The position numbers were made by a program, and so were the translations under genes. Shown here one piece after another: positions 27,942-37,516 of a stretch of 64,000 nucleotides of DNA. The notes beneath the pieces are model-generated. The model did no database searches. It was not told the origin of the DNA and saw only the letters and a list, made by a program, of their open reading frames with translations. The DNA comes from Marinomonas balearica (GTDB taxonomy: Bacteria; Pseudomonadota; Gammaproteobacteria; Pseudomonadales; Marinomonadaceae), in contig NZ_SNXC01000017.1 in the NCBI RefSeq assembly GCF_004362145.1, positions 3,022 to 67,021 of the forward strand. The letters are read 5' to 3'. Position 1 is the stretch's first letter. Every line of letters starts with the position of its first letter.

Positions 27942-29321
27942 TTAAGACTGCAATGAGGCTTTTACGTCTGGCTGCGCTAATACGTCGTCGAGCGTCTTTC
28001 TAACTCTTTCGAAAAGCAATTCAAAATCGTGTTGGCTGAAACACAGGGCAGGAGCGAACCCTAGAATCCCATCTGAAAAGCTTCTGAAAATGACGCCATT
28101 TTTATACGCCGCCTCAGAGATTCTTTCAGGAAGTTTTAGGTTCGGATCGAATTGTGATTTAGTGTGTTTGTTAGATACGAGTTCTAACGCGCCGAGTAAT
28201 CCGCGACTACGAGCATCACCAACCAATGGGTGGGACAGCAGTGATTGCAAACCTTTTTCGAAGATGGGAGTCACTTTTTGTGCGTTTTCAAGAAGCCCAC
28301 CTTCTTCATATAGGCGTATCACTTCCAAGGCTATTGCAGCGCTAACGGGATGAGCCGAATAGGTATACCCATGACCAACAGGCGCAGTTTCGGTCTCGTC
28401 TCCAGCAAGAGTTTGATAAATGCGGTCACTCATCATGACCGCTCCCATAGGTGCATAGCCCGCTGTAAGGCCTTTCGCCATGGTCATTAAATCAGGGTTT
28501 ACGTTTTCTGCATCTGAGGCAAACATGGTTCCTGTTCTACCAAACCCCGTGATAACTTCGTCGACAACAAATAGGATTCCAAGTTCGTTACAGCACTCCT
28601 GCATCGCTTTTAACCATCCGTTTGGTGGGACGATAACGCCACCAGAGCCAATGATAGGTTCGCAGAAAAATGCGGCAACATTGTCTTCGCCAAGCTCGCT
28701 CACTTTGTTTTTCAGCGCAGCAACCGATTCTGTGATAACGGCGTCGGCATCGTCGCCGTGGGGTAATCTGTAGGAATACGGACAAGGGATCTTATGTTGA
28801 TTGGGCAATGGCAAGTCGAAGTTTCTATGAAAAACAGGAAGGGCGGTTAATCCAGCGCCTTGAGAGGAAGAGCCATGATAGCCTCGTTCGATGCTAATAA
28901 ATTGCTTTTTATTTGGTTTTCCCAAAGAGTTGAAGTAGTGAACGATAAAGCGAATTGCCGAATCCACTGCGTCAGACCCGCCTAAGCTGAAAAATACGTG
29001 TTGCAACGAGCTGGGTGTTATCTCAACCAGTTTAGCGGCTAGCTTGATTGCGGGTTCCGACGCGAAATGAAAATAACCGGTTGCGTAGGGTAGGGTGCGC
29101 ATTTGCTCTTGGGCTGCATTGACTATACTTTCGTGGCCGTAACCTGTATTTACACACCATAAGCCTGAAAATGCATCTAATAAGGTGTTGTCATCAATGT
29201 CTGTTAGATAGGCGCCATTCCCTGATTTAAAAATGGTTGCGCCACGTTTTTCATGAGCACGATAGTTAATAACAGGATGAATATAATGCTGTTTGTCTAA
29301 CTCGATCAGATCGTCTTGCAT
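27942..29321 (-). CDS. Class III PLP aminotransferase (polyamine/omega-amino acid:pyruvate type)
   Basis: 459 residues. The PLP lysine is in LMTMAKGLTAGYAPMGAV; the cofactor region FVVDEVITGFGRTG and the N-terminal LDAFSGLWCVNTGYGH are typical of omega-amino acid or putrescine:pyruvate transaminases (SpuC-like). It moves an amino group from a terminal amine to pyruvate, giving an aldehyde and alanine. It lies between Lrp and a PuuR-like regulator, both in the same direction, which supports an amine catabolic role. The exact amine is unknown. Confidence 0.9.
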   Translation of the reverse strand: MQDDLIELDKQHYIHPVINYRAHEKRGATIFKSGNGAYLTDIDDNTLLDAFSGLWCVNTGYGHESIVNAAQEQMRTLPYATGYFHFASEPAIKLAAKLVEITPSSLQHVFFSLGGSDAVDSAIRFIVHYFNSLGKPNKKQFISIERGYHGSSSQGAGLTALPVFHRNFDLPLPNQHKIPCPYSYRLPHGDDADAVITESVAALKNKVSELGEDNVAAFFCEPIIGSGGVIVPPNGWLKAMQECCNELGILFVVDEVITGFGRTGTMFASDAENVNPDLMTMAKGLTAGYAPMGAVMMSDRIYQTLAGDETETAPVGHGYTYSAHPVSAAIALEVIRLYEEGGLLENAQKVTPIFEKGLQSLLSHPLVGDARSRGLLGALELVSNKHTKSQFDPNLKLPERISEAAYKNGVIFRSFSDGILGFAPALCFSQHDFELLFERVRKTLDDVLAQPDVKASLQS

Positions 29322-29488
29322 GTAAAGTCCACCGAATGAATAAAATGCGAGAAGTAGAAATGTTTAATTTCTTACGTTAAATGAATGCGCTTTGCTTGAG
29401 CGTACTGTCGATAACGATAGTAGCGTGGGAAGGTCGGTGGATTATGTCGAGTGTGAACAAACGAATTTAGGGAATATAGCGAATTTAG

Positions 29489-29519
29489 AACCAAGACGAA
29501 ATATTATTTCGTCTTGGTT
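29489..29519. terminator. 14-bp stem hairpin downstream of the XRE-cupin gene
   Basis: AACCAAGACGAAAT and ATTTCGTCTTGGTT are perfectly complementary around ATT. It lies just past the leftward regulator's stop. A T-run is missing, so termination may be inefficient, but the stem is very strong. Confidence 0.65.
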
Positions 29520-29542
29520 TCTCCGCGCAACTTGAGTCAACC

Positions 29543-30199
29543 TTACTTATCGCTTGATTCATGAATAATCACGGACAGTATTTTGATTGGCACGACCTCC
29601 AATGCTTCGGGTCCATGGGGGATATCAGAATTAAAGGACAGGGAATCGCCGGGTTTCATTTCGTATAGATGGTTGCCGTGGCGATATTGAAGTTGCCCTT
29701 CCAATACATGAATAAACTCGTAACCGGGGTGTGAAAATGTAGGGAACACCTCACTGGCATCGTCCATGGTAATGAGAAACGGCTCGTAAACTTGTTTTTC
29801 TCCCCGGTTATAGCTGAGCAATTGGTACGTGTGCCCTTTATCTGTGCCTCGGCGAATGACTTCCATACCTTGTCCGGCTTTTGTGAGCTGAGCACCGCCT
29901 TCAGGTCGATCGTAATCGGCAAACAATTGAGAGATGGATAAACCAATTGCATCGCACAGTCGGTTTAGAGTATCCAAGCTTGTCGATACTTGCGCATTTT
30001 CGATTTTACTGACCATTCCTTGGCTAATTTGGGCGATTTTAGCCACATCCGCAATTTTTAGATCGAGCGCGACTCTTCGCTTTTTTACTTGCAGAGCAAT
30101 GTAACTTTCGAGCTTAAGTTTGGGCGAACTTTGCTTTTCACGGCTGATTTCGCCCTCTTTTAGTGCTTGAGCATGGCGGGACGGTGCATTTTTATCCAT
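29543..30199 (-). CDS. XRE-cupin transcriptional regulator (PuuR-like)
   Basis: 218 residues. The central helix-turn-helix (KIADVAKIAQISQGMVSKIENAQVS, about 45-90) is followed by a C-terminal cupin barrel (GYEFIHVLEGQLQYRHG, LKPGDSLSFNSDIPHGPEA-like). Regulators of this build repress amine catabolism genes and are released by a small ligand. It is divergent from gmaS; the 234-bp gap holds two copies of ATTCC-N5-GGAA around a sigma-54 promoter, which are candidate operators for it. Confidence 0.9.
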   Translation of the reverse strand: MDKNAPSRHAQALKEGEISREKQSSPKLKLESYIALQVKKRRVALDLKIADVAKIAQISQGMVSKIENAQVSTSLDTLNRLCDAIGLSISQLFADYDRPEGGAQLTKAGQGMEVIRRGTDKGHTYQLLSYNRGEKQVYEPFLITMDDASEVFPTFSHPGYEFIHVLEGQLQYRHGNHLYEMKPGDSLSFNSDIPHGPEALEVVPIKILSVIIHESSDK

Positions 30200-30298
30200 G
30201 TGTCTGAACCTTTTCAGATCGTCAGTGGGTGTCAGTTTACGTTTCGATGCTGAAATTACAGCATAAAAATCAGATTCTTACACCAAAGAGAATAAAAA

Positions 30299-30313
30299 AT
30301 TCCCTTTAGGAAA
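30299..30313. promoter_or_regulatory. Candidate operator, ATTCC-N5-GGAAA
   Basis: ATTCC-CTTTA-GGAAA lies just upstream of the sigma-54 core. It has the same half-sites and spacing as 30354-30368. Candidate site for the divergent XRE-cupin regulator. Confidence 0.6.
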
Positions 30314-30318
30314 GGACA

Positions 30319-30334
30319 TGGCAAAAATTTTGCT
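30319..30334 (+). promoter_or_regulatory. Sigma-54 promoter of gmaS
   Basis: TGGCAAAAATTTTGCT has the invariant GG and GC exactly 10 bp apart and matches TGGCAC-N5-TTGCW at all but one position. It lies 100 bp before the gmaS start in the right orientation, implying control by an NtrC-type activator and nitrogen status. Confidence 0.72.
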
Positions 30335-30353
30335 TTCCCAATAATAAATAAAT

Positions 30354-30368
30354 ATTCCTGTCAGGAAT
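30354..30368. promoter_or_regulatory. Candidate operator, ATTCC-N5-GGAAT
   Basis: ATTCCTGTCAGGAAT is a palindrome with a one-base centre. It lies just downstream of the predicted sigma-54 start site, a position suited to repression. Confidence 0.65.
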
Positions 30369-30433
30369 TATAGTTTTGTAGTAGATTTGAATTAATCGAC
30401 GTTCAGAACGTCATAAATATCGGGAGAGTAGCA

Positions 30434-31768
30434 ATGCAACCAGATACCGTTGAAAGCTTTATCGAAGACAACAAGATTAAGTATTTACTCGCGCAATTTG
30501 TTGATATTCACGGCGTTGCGAAAACGAAATCAGTGCCTGCAACAAAAATATTTGATGTTGTAGAAAATGGAGCTGGTTTTGCGGGGTTTGCAACAAATGG
30601 ACTTGGACTTGAACCTCACGGTCCTGATTTTATGGCGCGTGGAGATCTATCGACATTGACCATTGTTCCATGGCAACCGGGCTATGCGCGTATTGCGTGT
30701 GACGGTTATGTCGACAACAATCCTCATCCATATTGCTCACGTGTTGTATTGAAAAACCAACTTACCAGATTGTCAAAAAAGGGTTGGTCTTTGATGACAG
30801 GGCTTGAGCCTGAATTCTATTTATTTAAAAAAGGCGAGAACGGTGCGCTTCTTCCAGTCGACGGTTCCGATACGTTGGCGAAGCCATGTTATGACTATAA
30901 AGGCTTATCTCGTTCGCGTACTTTCTTAGAGCGCTTGGTGGAATCTCTTCAAGCGGTCGATTTTGATGTTTATCAGATCGACCATGAAGACGCCAACGGC
31001 CAATTCGAAATAAATTACACCTATGGCGATGCGTTAGAATCGGCTGACCGATTTACCTTTGTACGAATGGCAGCTGGCGAGATCGCCAACGACATGGACA
31101 TGATTTGTTCCTTTATGCCTAAACCCGCTGCTGACAAAACGGGTAACGGTATGCATTTTCATCTGTCGATAACAGACGAATCCGGTAAGAACTTGTTCAA
31201 TGACGATTCGGATGTTAACGGCATGGGATTGTCGAAAATGGCGTATCACTTTACGGCCGGTATCTTAGCGCATGCAAAAGCCATTTGTGCGTTTGCAGCC
31301 CCAAGTGTTAACTCTTACAAACGATTGGTTGTGGGCGGAAATGATTCTGGAGCGACATGGGCACCTGCCTACGTTTGTTACGGCGATAATAATCGTTCTG
31401 CCTTGGTTCGAGTCCCTTACGGTCGTCTTGAATTCCGTTTGCCTGATTCTGGTTGTAACCCTTACCTTGTCCACGCTGCTTTGATTGCCGCAGGAATGGA
31501 TGGCATCGAACGCCAGCTAGAGCCGGGCGACCCAATGAACATCAACCTGTATGCGCTTTCATTGGACGAAATCATTGAAAAGAACATCGAAATTTTGCCA
31601 CAAAATCTAAACGAAGCATTGGATGCATTAGAAGCAGATTCGATCTTTATTGAGCAGATGGGTGAAGAGATCGTTTCTGAATTTATCAAGGTGAAACGTC
31701 AGGAATGGAATGAATATTCTCGCCATGTTTCTGATTGGGAAACGGCTCGATACGCAGAATTTTTCTAA
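30434..31768 (+). CDS. gmaS: Gamma-glutamylmethylamide synthetase (GlnT/GS type III-like)
   Basis: 444 residues of the glutamine synthetase superfamily. It starts with the N-terminal beta-grasp ([14 protein letters not shown]) and has the glutamate/ammonia-site segments ([73 protein letters not shown]). By itself it could be called GlnT, but it is followed by mgsABC, the standard context for the enzyme that joins methylamine to glutamate using ATP. It lies behind a sigma-54 promoter and divergent from an XRE-cupin regulator. GGGAGAG ribosome site. Ethylamine or another small amine is a possible alternative substrate. Confidence 0.82.
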   Translation: MQPDTVESFIEDNKIKYLLAQFVDIHGVAKTKSVPATKIFDVVENGAGFAGFATNGLGLEPHGPDFMARGDLSTLTIVPWQPGYARIACDGYVDNNPHPYCSRVVLKNQLTRLSKKGWSLMTGLEPEFYLFKKGENGALLPVDGSDTLAKPCYDYKGLSRSRTFLERLVESLQAVDFDVYQIDHEDANGQFEINYTYGDALESADRFTFVRMAAGEIANDMDMICSFMPKPAADKTGNGMHFHLSITDESGKNLFNDDSDVNGMGLSKMAYHFTAGILAHAKAICAFAAPSVNSYKRLVVGGNDSGATWAPAYVCYGDNNRSALVRVPYGRLEFRLPDSGCNPYLVHAALIAAGMDGIERQLEPGDPMNINLYALSLDEIIEKNIEILPQNLNEALDALEADSIFIEQMGEEIVSEFIKVKRQEWNEYSRHVSDWETARYAEFF

Positions 31769-31917
31769 TCAATGTTGCTTGAGAGGCTGTTTTTTTATAG
31801 CGCTCAAGTGACGTTAATAAATCCGGAAAAGGCGTTTTTCATAGAACTTATTGAGAGTTTGTTCGTGAATTACGCCTTTATCGAATAACTGAATGAGTAC
31901 ATTTTAGAGGTTTAATT

Positions 31918-32817
31918 ATGTGTGGAATTGTCGGCCTTTACTTAAAAAACGACGCACTTGAAAGCAAACTGGGCGAGTTGTTTGAGCCGATGCTGATCTC
32001 AATGACAGATCGAGGTCCTGACAGCGCTGGATTTGCCATTTACGGCGATGAAGTGGGAGAAGGTTGGTTAAAGCTGACTCTTCGTCATCCTGATGAATCT
32101 TTCGATTGGGCAGGATTGACTGATCAAATGGCGACAGCACTGCAGTGCAGCGCGGATTGGATGAATAACGCCAACGTTGCCGTTCTTAAGATTCAGGCGG
32201 ATGAAACCTCGGTACGTGAATGGTTGAGTACTCATTATGAAGATGTATTGATCTTAAGTGCGGGCAGTTCAATAGAAATTTTAAAAGAAGTAGGGCTTCC
32301 TGAAAACATCAGCTCTAAGTTCAGCTTAAGCGGTATGAAAGGAACGCACATAATCGGTCATACGCGCATGGCGACGGAATCTGCCGTCACAATGGAAGGT
32401 AGCCACCCGTTCTCAACTGGATCCGATCTTTGCCTTGTTCATAATGGCTCTCTTTCAAATCACAACCGTCTGCGTGAAAACCTTAAACGTGAAGGCATTA
32501 CATTTGAGACAGAAAACGACTCTGAAGTGGCAGCAGGCTACTTAACATGGCGTTTGAACGAAGGCGATACTTTGAAAAACGCACTGGAAAGTGCGCTTAA
32601 AGATCTTGATGGATTCTTCACCTTTACCATTGGTACTAAAAATGGTTTTGCCGTAATGCGCGACCCGATTGCTTGTAAACCAGCTGTTTTAGCAGAAACC
32701 GACGACTACGTTGCAATGGCTTCAGAGTATCAAGCGCTTGCTTCTCTGCCGGGCATTGAAAACGCAAAAGTCTGGGAGCCAGAACCGGCGACCTTTTACA
32801 TCTGGGAACGTCACTAA
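31918..32817 (+). CDS. mgsA: N-methylglutamate synthase subunit A (class II glutamine amidotransferase)
   Basis: 299 residues. It begins MCGIVGLY, so Met removal exposes the catalytic Cys of class II (Ntn) amidotransferases; the conserved Arg and Asn/Gly sites (HTRMATESAV, HNGSLSNH) are visible. In N-methylglutamate synthase this subunit hydrolyses the amide of gamma-glutamylmethylamide and channels methylamine to the synthase subunit. The homologue next to glutamine synthetases is also named GlxB. It follows gmaS by 149 bp. Confidence 0.85.
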   Translation: MCGIVGLYLKNDALESKLGELFEPMLISMTDRGPDSAGFAIYGDEVGEGWLKLTLRHPDESFDWAGLTDQMATALQCSADWMNNANVAVLKIQADETSVREWLSTHYEDVLILSAGSSIEILKEVGLPENISSKFSLSGMKGTHIIGHTRMATESAVTMEGSHPFSTGSDLCLVHNGSLSNHNRLRENLKREGITFETENDSEVAAGYLTWRLNEGDTLKNALESALKDLDGFFTFTIGTKNGFAVMRDPIACKPAVLAETDDYVAMASEYQALASLPGIENAKVWEPEPATFYIWERH

Positions 32818-32859
32818 GCGCTAATCTGGGCAGGCTTTTAGAGGAATTTGGAGAACATA

Positions 32860-33543
32860 ATGAATACGTTTGATCTATCTACAAACACAGTCACCGAACT
32901 GAATCATGCGTTACACGCACAAAAAGATAAAATGACTCAAGCTGAATGGGTTGTCACTAATCCGAAAGGTTCGCATAACTTAGCCGTTGGCCTAGACAGC
33001 GAACTGGCGGTCGACATCCACGGACACGCTGGCTATTTTTGTGCGGGAATGAATAAAACAGCGAGCATTACGGTACACGGTAACGTCGGTCAAGGCGTTG
33101 CAGAAAACATGATGTCTGGTGTGGTTCGAGTAAAAGGCGATGCGTCTCAAGCGGCGGGTGCAACTGCGCACGGCGGTATGTTGATCGTTGAAGGCAATGC
33201 CGGTGCCCGTTGTGGTATTTCAATGAAAGGAGTGGACATTGTCGTAAAAGGCAACGTTGGGCATATGAGTTGCTTTATGGGGCAATCCGGTAGCTTAGTC
33301 GTGTGCGGTGATGCTGGTGAAGCGCTGGGTGATTCGCTTTACGAAGTGCATATTTACGTAAAAGGCGAAGTAAAATCACTTGGTGCTGATTGCGTTCAAA
33401 AAGAGATGCGCGAAGAACACATAGCGGAGCTTACTGCATTATTGGCAAAGGCAGGCGTTGAAGAAGACCCTGCGAGCTTTAAACGTTATGGCTCTGCACG
33501 CGAGCTGTATACTTTTAAAGTCGACAATGCATCTGCCTACTAA
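32860..33543 (+). CDS. mgsB: N-methylglutamate synthase subunit B (GltB C-terminal repeat domain)
   Basis: 227 residues from the ATG at 32860, which has GGAG six bases upstream; an upstream TTG at 32848 is less likely. The chain is a right-handed beta-helix like the GXGXG domain at the end of glutamate synthase (repeats such as ITVHGNVGQGVAENM, VRVKGDASQAAGA, IVVKGNVGHMSCFMG). It bridges the amidotransferase and the FMN domain. It is followed closely by mgsC. Confidence 0.87.
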   Translation: MNTFDLSTNTVTELNHALHAQKDKMTQAEWVVTNPKGSHNLAVGLDSELAVDIHGHAGYFCAGMNKTASITVHGNVGQGVAENMMSGVVRVKGDASQAAGATAHGGMLIVEGNAGARCGISMKGVDIVVKGNVGHMSCFMGQSGSLVVCGDAGEALGDSLYEVHIYVKGEVKSLGADCVQKEMREEHIAELTALLAKAGVEEDPASFKRYGSARELYTFKVDNASAY

Positions 33544-33565
33544 CTTGTTGAAAGAGATTTTGATT

Positions 33566-34891
33566 ATGAGTAACGATACACACAACCCTAATTTACGCGA
33601 ATCAGCGACTTTTGACCGCTCAACAATGGCAGAGATCCGTCGCGCAGCGGAAACCGGTATTTATGATATTCGAGGATTTGGCGCGAAGCGTAAACTTCCT
33701 CATTTTGACGACCTACTTTTCTTGGGAGCAAGTATGTCTCGTTACCCATTAGAAGGGTATCGTGAGACTTGTAATACCTCTGTTACATTAGGTGATCGTT
33801 TCGCTAAAAAACCTATAAAATTGGACATACCTGTCACGATTGCGGGAATGAGTTTTGGTGCTTTGTCTGCAAATGCTAAAGAAGCGCTAGGTCGCGGCGC
33901 ATCAATGGCAGGTACGTCTACCACTACAGGTGACGGTGGGATGACACCAGAAGAGCGTGGGCAGTCTAAAAAATTGGTTTATCAATATCTGCCTTCTCGC
34001 TACGGAATGAACCCAGATGATTTGCGTAAAGCCGATGCGATTGAAATTGTACTGGGCCAGGGCGCTAAGCCTGGCGGCGGCGGCATGTTGCTAGGGCAAA
34101 AAATTACGGATCGTGTTGCACAGATGCGTAACTTACCAAAAGGGATTGATCAGCGTTCTGCATGTCGTCACCCTGATTGGACAGGTCCTGATGACTTGGC
34201 GATTAAAATTTTAGAACTGCGTGAAATCACCGATTGGCAAGTGCCAATTTACATCAAAGTAGGCGCAACACGTACTTACTATGATGTGAAACTTGCGGTT
34301 AAAGCGGGTGCAGACGTTATCGTTGTAGACGGTATGCAAGGCGGCACAGCAGCGACACAAGATGTCTTTATCGAACACGTAGGTATTCCTACATTGGCGG
34401 CCATTCCGCAAGCAGTACAAGCTCTGCAAGAAATGGGCATGCATCGAAAAGTACAGCTTATAGTTTCAGGTGGTATTCGAAATGGTGCTGATGTCGCTAA
34501 GTGTATGGCATTGGGTGCGGATGCTGTCGCAATTGGTACAGCAGCGTTGGTTGCATTAGGGTGTAATGATCCTAAGTGGGACGACGAATTCAAGAAGATT
34601 GGATCCGCTGCAGGCTATTACGACGACTATCAGGAGGGTAAAGACCCTGCGGGTATTTCGACGCAAGATCCCGAGTTAATGAAACGTCTCGACCCAGTGG
34701 ACGCGGGTCGTCGTTTAGCGAATTACCTCCGAGTGCTTACTCTTGAGGCGCAAACATTAGCTCGAGCATGCGGTAAAAACGATCTTCGCAACCTGGAACC
34801 AGAAGACCTAGTGGCATTAACTGTAGAGTCTGCTGCTATGGCTCGCGTCCCCCTTGCGGGCACAACCTGGGTACCAGGACAAAAGTTCTAA
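33566..34891 (+). CDS. mgsC: N-methylglutamate synthase subunit C (FMN-binding glutamate synthase domain)
   Basis: 441 residues from the ATG at 33566; an earlier frame start at 33458 lies inside mgsB. This is the TIM-barrel FMN domain of glutamate synthase: IAGMSFGALSANAKEALGRGA, TGDGGMTPEE, the FMN phosphate region VVDGMQGGTAATQDVF and VSGGIRNGADVAKCMALGADAVAIG. It condenses methylamine with 2-oxoglutarate, reducing the imine. The strong terminator right after it (34959-34985) ends the gmaS-mgsABC operon. That terminator lies in a 111-bp repeat that also bounds the next island. Confidence 0.88.
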   Translation: MSNDTHNPNLRESATFDRSTMAEIRRAAETGIYDIRGFGAKRKLPHFDDLLFLGASMSRYPLEGYRETCNTSVTLGDRFAKKPIKLDIPVTIAGMSFGALSANAKEALGRGASMAGTSTTTGDGGMTPEERGQSKKLVYQYLPSRYGMNPDDLRKADAIEIVLGQGAKPGGGGMLLGQKITDRVAQMRNLPKGIDQRSACRHPDWTGPDDLAIKILELREITDWQVPIYIKVGATRTYYDVKLAVKAGADVIVVDGMQGGTAATQDVFIEHVGIPTLAAIPQAVQALQEMGMHRKVQLIVSGGIRNGADVAKCMALGADAVAIGTAALVALGCNDPKWDDEFKKIGSAAGYYDDYQEGKDPAGISTQDPELMKRLDPVDAGRRLANYLRVLTLEAQTLARACGKNDLRNLEPEDLVALTVESAAMARVPLAGTTWVPGQKF

Positions 34892-34945
34892 CTCCCACTT
34901 TTGGATATGTGAGGAAGTCATCCTTTCATATCCTGCCACATATGT

Positions 34946-35056
34946 TTACCCAAATTTTACCACGCTTAACGGCGTGGTTTTTTTTGCCTTATTTTTTGTT
35001 TCACATTTCCATGGTCTTTCTAAGCAATACCTGAATGAAGGCAGAGATTTGACGTT
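34946..35056 (+). repeat. 111-bp direct repeat, left copy
   Basis: It begins TTACCCAAATT, contains a rho-independent terminator and ends GCAGAGATTTGACGTT. It is 7,431 bp upstream of its twin. Confidence 0.93.
34959..34985 (+). terminator. Rho-independent terminator of gmaS-mgsABC
   Basis: ACCACGC and GCGTGGT pair around TTAACG, followed by eight T. It lies 67 bp after the mgsC stop and inside the left 111-bp repeat. Confidence 0.9.
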
Positions 35057-35258
35057 GTTGCATGCAGTGAATGCGGAACATGGTTGATAGCGGATAAGGT
35101 CTTCTGCCATTCTCTGGTTTAGGATAAAACGGCTCAATAACCGCTTCTAGTTGATCCCAAGGCATCAACTTATTCATGCGAGAAAGGAAAATCTCCTTAC
35201 GTGTTTTACGGCGTTTGTTGTTGAACTCGCTGGCGGCAAAAGTGAGTGGGTGTGACAT
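35001..35258 (-). pseudogene. IS5-family transposase, N-terminal fragment A
   Basis: The first ~70 residues ([28 protein letters not shown]... RRPYPLSTM) match the conserved start of IS5-group transposases. After IHCMQQ the frame runs into the 111-bp repeat and stops, so the DDE catalytic core is missing. A terminal-repeat-like end, GGACTTGTTCGCATGTTCC, lies at 35301-35319. Non-functional remnant. Confidence 0.85.
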
Positions 35259-35432
35259 GGTTGAGGCTCTAAGACGTAAAGCGCGATTATTGCATGGCTA
35301 GGACTTGTTCGCATGTTCCTTAACATGGTCCAACTATGCTTAGTGGATGTATATGAAAGAAAACACGAAAAAAAATCAAAAAAGGATAATATTCTTAACA
35401 AAAACATCATCTTTGAAACCACATTCCTTAAG

Positions 35433-36344
35433 TTATAAAACTTGTTCAGAGACTTTTTTAGACGCCTCGAGAAAGCCTTTTCTCAATATATCAACAAAAG
35501 AAATATCATCCTGTCCAACACGACGAAATAGACCCCATTCGTAAGGAATTTCTTGTTCAGTGGGGACGACTTTGATTCCGTGAAGGCCGATGCCATATAC
35601 CGAAACAGGATCGACAATCGCGATTCCGAGCCCTTCGCGCGCTGCTAAAATTGCATTAAGCGAATTATTGGTAGTCAGAACCTCATTCGCTATGACGCCT
35701 TTGTCATTAAGAACCATGTCGATTTTGTGGCGTATACGATAGCTATTGGCGAGCGTTAAAAGCCGACGTTCAGAAAATTGTTCAAAAGACACCATATCCA
35801 ATGGGTCATCCTGCGGCAAAACAGCAACCAATCGCGATGTGGATATGGCTAAACACTCCAAGCCAGCGTGGGATAATGGTAAAGCACAAACGCCATAATC
35901 AACCGCACCTGATTGCAAAGACTGAGATAAATGTTCGGCGTCTAATGTCATAAGAGAGACTATCGCCGGAAGTTCATTAGCCATCAACGAAAGCATGGTT
36001 GGGACAAGGCCGGCAGCCATCGTAGGCGTTGCGGCAATCGTGAGAGAACGTACTTGTGTGTCGCGTATTGCAGCTGCTCTGTCTGCGAGCTGTTCGTAAC
36101 CGGTTAAGAGTCGTTGAGCTTCTTCAAAAAATCGCAAACCTTTAGGGGTTGGGGAAATTCGAGGTCCATTGCGTTCAAACACAGGAAAGCCAATCGCTGC
36201 TTCCAAATCACGAATTACACGAGTAATAACAGGCTGTCCGATGCCTAATTGTTTTGCAGCACCTGTCATGGAGCCCGATGCCATAACGGCGACAAAAGCT
36301 TGAATACCACGAATATCTGGCATCTCATTATTCTTATGTGACAT
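35433..36344 (-). CDS. LysR-family transcriptional regulator
   Basis: 303 residues. N-terminal winged helix-turn-helix (IQAFVAVMASGSMTGAAKQLGIGQPVITRVIRDLEAAIGFPVFER) followed by a periplasmic-binding-like effector domain. It is divergent from the CMD/AhpD/monooxygenase/tctCBA operon, the usual position for its activator. The 119-bp gap carries ATGCAT-N10-ATGCAT. It lies at the left edge of the island, next to an IS5 fragment. Confidence 0.92.
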   Translation of the reverse strand: MSHKNNEMPDIRGIQAFVAVMASGSMTGAAKQLGIGQPVITRVIRDLEAAIGFPVFERNGPRISPTPKGLRFFEEAQRLLTGYEQLADRAAAIRDTQVRSLTIAATPTMAAGLVPTMLSLMANELPAIVSLMTLDAEHLSQSLQSGAVDYGVCALPLSHAGLECLAISTSRLVAVLPQDDPLDMVSFEQFSERRLLTLANSYRIRHKIDMVLNDKGVIANEVLTTNNSLNAILAAREGLGIAIVDPVSVYGIGLHGIKVVPTEQEIPYEWGLFRRVGQDDISFVDILRKGFLEASKKVSEQVL

Positions 36345-36368
36345 AATTATCTACTTATGATCTATTAG

Positions 36369-36390
36369 ATGCATAATATATTAAATGCAT
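36369..36390. promoter_or_regulatory. Candidate LysR binding site, ATGCAT-N10-ATGCAT
   Basis: Two palindromic ATGCAT half-sites, 10 bp apart, lie in the divergent gap between the LysR gene and the operon it probably controls. Confidence 0.5.
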
Positions 36391-36463
36391 AAAAGGATAC
36401 CCACAATCCATTCTAGTCATATTGCGCATCAATATGAAGGCGCGAATTACAAAGAGAAGTTAA

Positions 36464-36949
36464 ATGATCGATACTTCAGACACAATAGGTATAAACGCGG
36501 AGCTCGCGCCCAATAATTTGGTTCGAATTGGGCGTATGTTTCGACCTGAATTTATAGAGGGTGCAAAAGACTGCCGATACGCGGTACTTACGCCCAATGA
36601 TCCCCTTGATTTATTACATGATTTGCGTGTCGCAGTCGCGCGCAGGATTACGAAAACCGCCGCAAACCCTGACAGCCAGCTTAAGGGATACCCTATTCCT
36701 ACGGATGAGAGCTTGAAGGCATTTTCTGCCGGAGAAATTTGCACAGATCCAAAGTTGGCGGTACTTGCAGCGCATGTGGATATGATCGCATCAGAGCCCT
36801 CCAAAGCATCGGCACAGCACTTGTCAGATCTTCAAACTGTTGGTTTTTCTGTGCCTCAGATCATCGCTCTGTCGGAACTTTGTGCCTATGTGTGCTTTCA
36901 AATCCGCTTAGTTCATGGGCTGTCACTTTTGGAGACGCATCATGAATAA
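36464..36949 (+). CDS. CMD-domain protein (Avi_7170-like)
   Basis: 161 residues, cytoplasmic. Its pattern, including RIGRMFRPEFIEGAKDCRYAVLTPNDP near the start and VGFSVPQIIALSELCAYVCFQIRLVHGL at the end, resembles the CMD-domain proteins that occur as the first gene of a pair with an AhpD-like protein. It lacks a clear CxxC. Its stop overlaps the next gene by 8 bp. In known genomes such pairs sit with flavin monooxygenases and transporters; the reaction is not established. Confidence 0.65.
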   Translation: MIDTSDTIGINAELAPNNLVRIGRMFRPEFIEGAKDCRYAVLTPNDPLDLLHDLRVAVARRITKTAANPDSQLKGYPIPTDESLKAFSAGEICTDPKLAVLAAHVDMIASEPSKASAQHLSDLQTVGFSVPQIIALSELCAYVCFQIRLVHGLSLLETHHE

Positions 36950-37505
36950 AATCATCAAAATCAGACTAAAGCCTTTAACATGGTCTCCCTATTTGCCTCC
37001 GGTTGAGCTAGCAGATGCAACCGAAGAGCAACTAGCCGCGATGAAAGTAACACCATCGGCATCAAAGGTATCACCCTATGTGCTAACACTTGCTCATGAT
37101 CCTGAAAGCTATGTGGCACGAACAAAACTGTTTAACGCCATCATGTATGCTGAAGGTGGTCTGCCTAGAGAAGACCGCGAGCTTGGCGCGCTTGCTGCGT
37201 CATTGGCTAACGGATGCCGTTACTGCGCAAATGTTCATGCACGCCAACATGCACGATTAACCAATTCTACCGATGTCACTTCCGCGCTCTTTGCGGGACG
37301 TACTGATACATTGTCTAAACGCGATAGCGGAATTCTCGCTTTTGCCACAGCTCTAACCGCAACGCCGCCTCAAGCCAACCACTCACACATTGATGCGCTC
37401 ACTGAGGCAGGCATGGATAAGCTCGAAATCATCGACCTTATCCATGCCATAGCAATCTTCGGCTGGGCCAATCGACTTATGCATCCCCTCGGACACTCCA
37501 ATTAA
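36942..37505 (+). CDS. Alkylhydroperoxidase (AhpD)-like protein (Avi_7169-like)
   Basis: 187 residues from the ATG at 36942, chosen because it overlaps the previous stop by 8 bp; a longer frame starts at 36915. The AhpD/CMD redox motif CRYCANVHARQH (CxxC plus His, about residues 92-103) is intact. It probably reduces a peroxide or acts on a monooxygenase product. The flavin monooxygenase gene begins 11 bp downstream. Confidence 0.78.
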   Translation: MNKIIKIRLKPLTWSPYLPPVELADATEEQLAAMKVTPSASKVSPYVLTLAHDPESYVARTKLFNAIMYAEGGLPREDRELGALAASLANGCRYCANVHARQHARLTNSTDVTSALFAGRTDTLSKRDSGILAFATALTATPPQANHSHIDALTEAGMDKLEIIDLIHAIAIFGWANRLMHPLGHSN

Positions 37506-37516
37506 AAGGCACTTAT

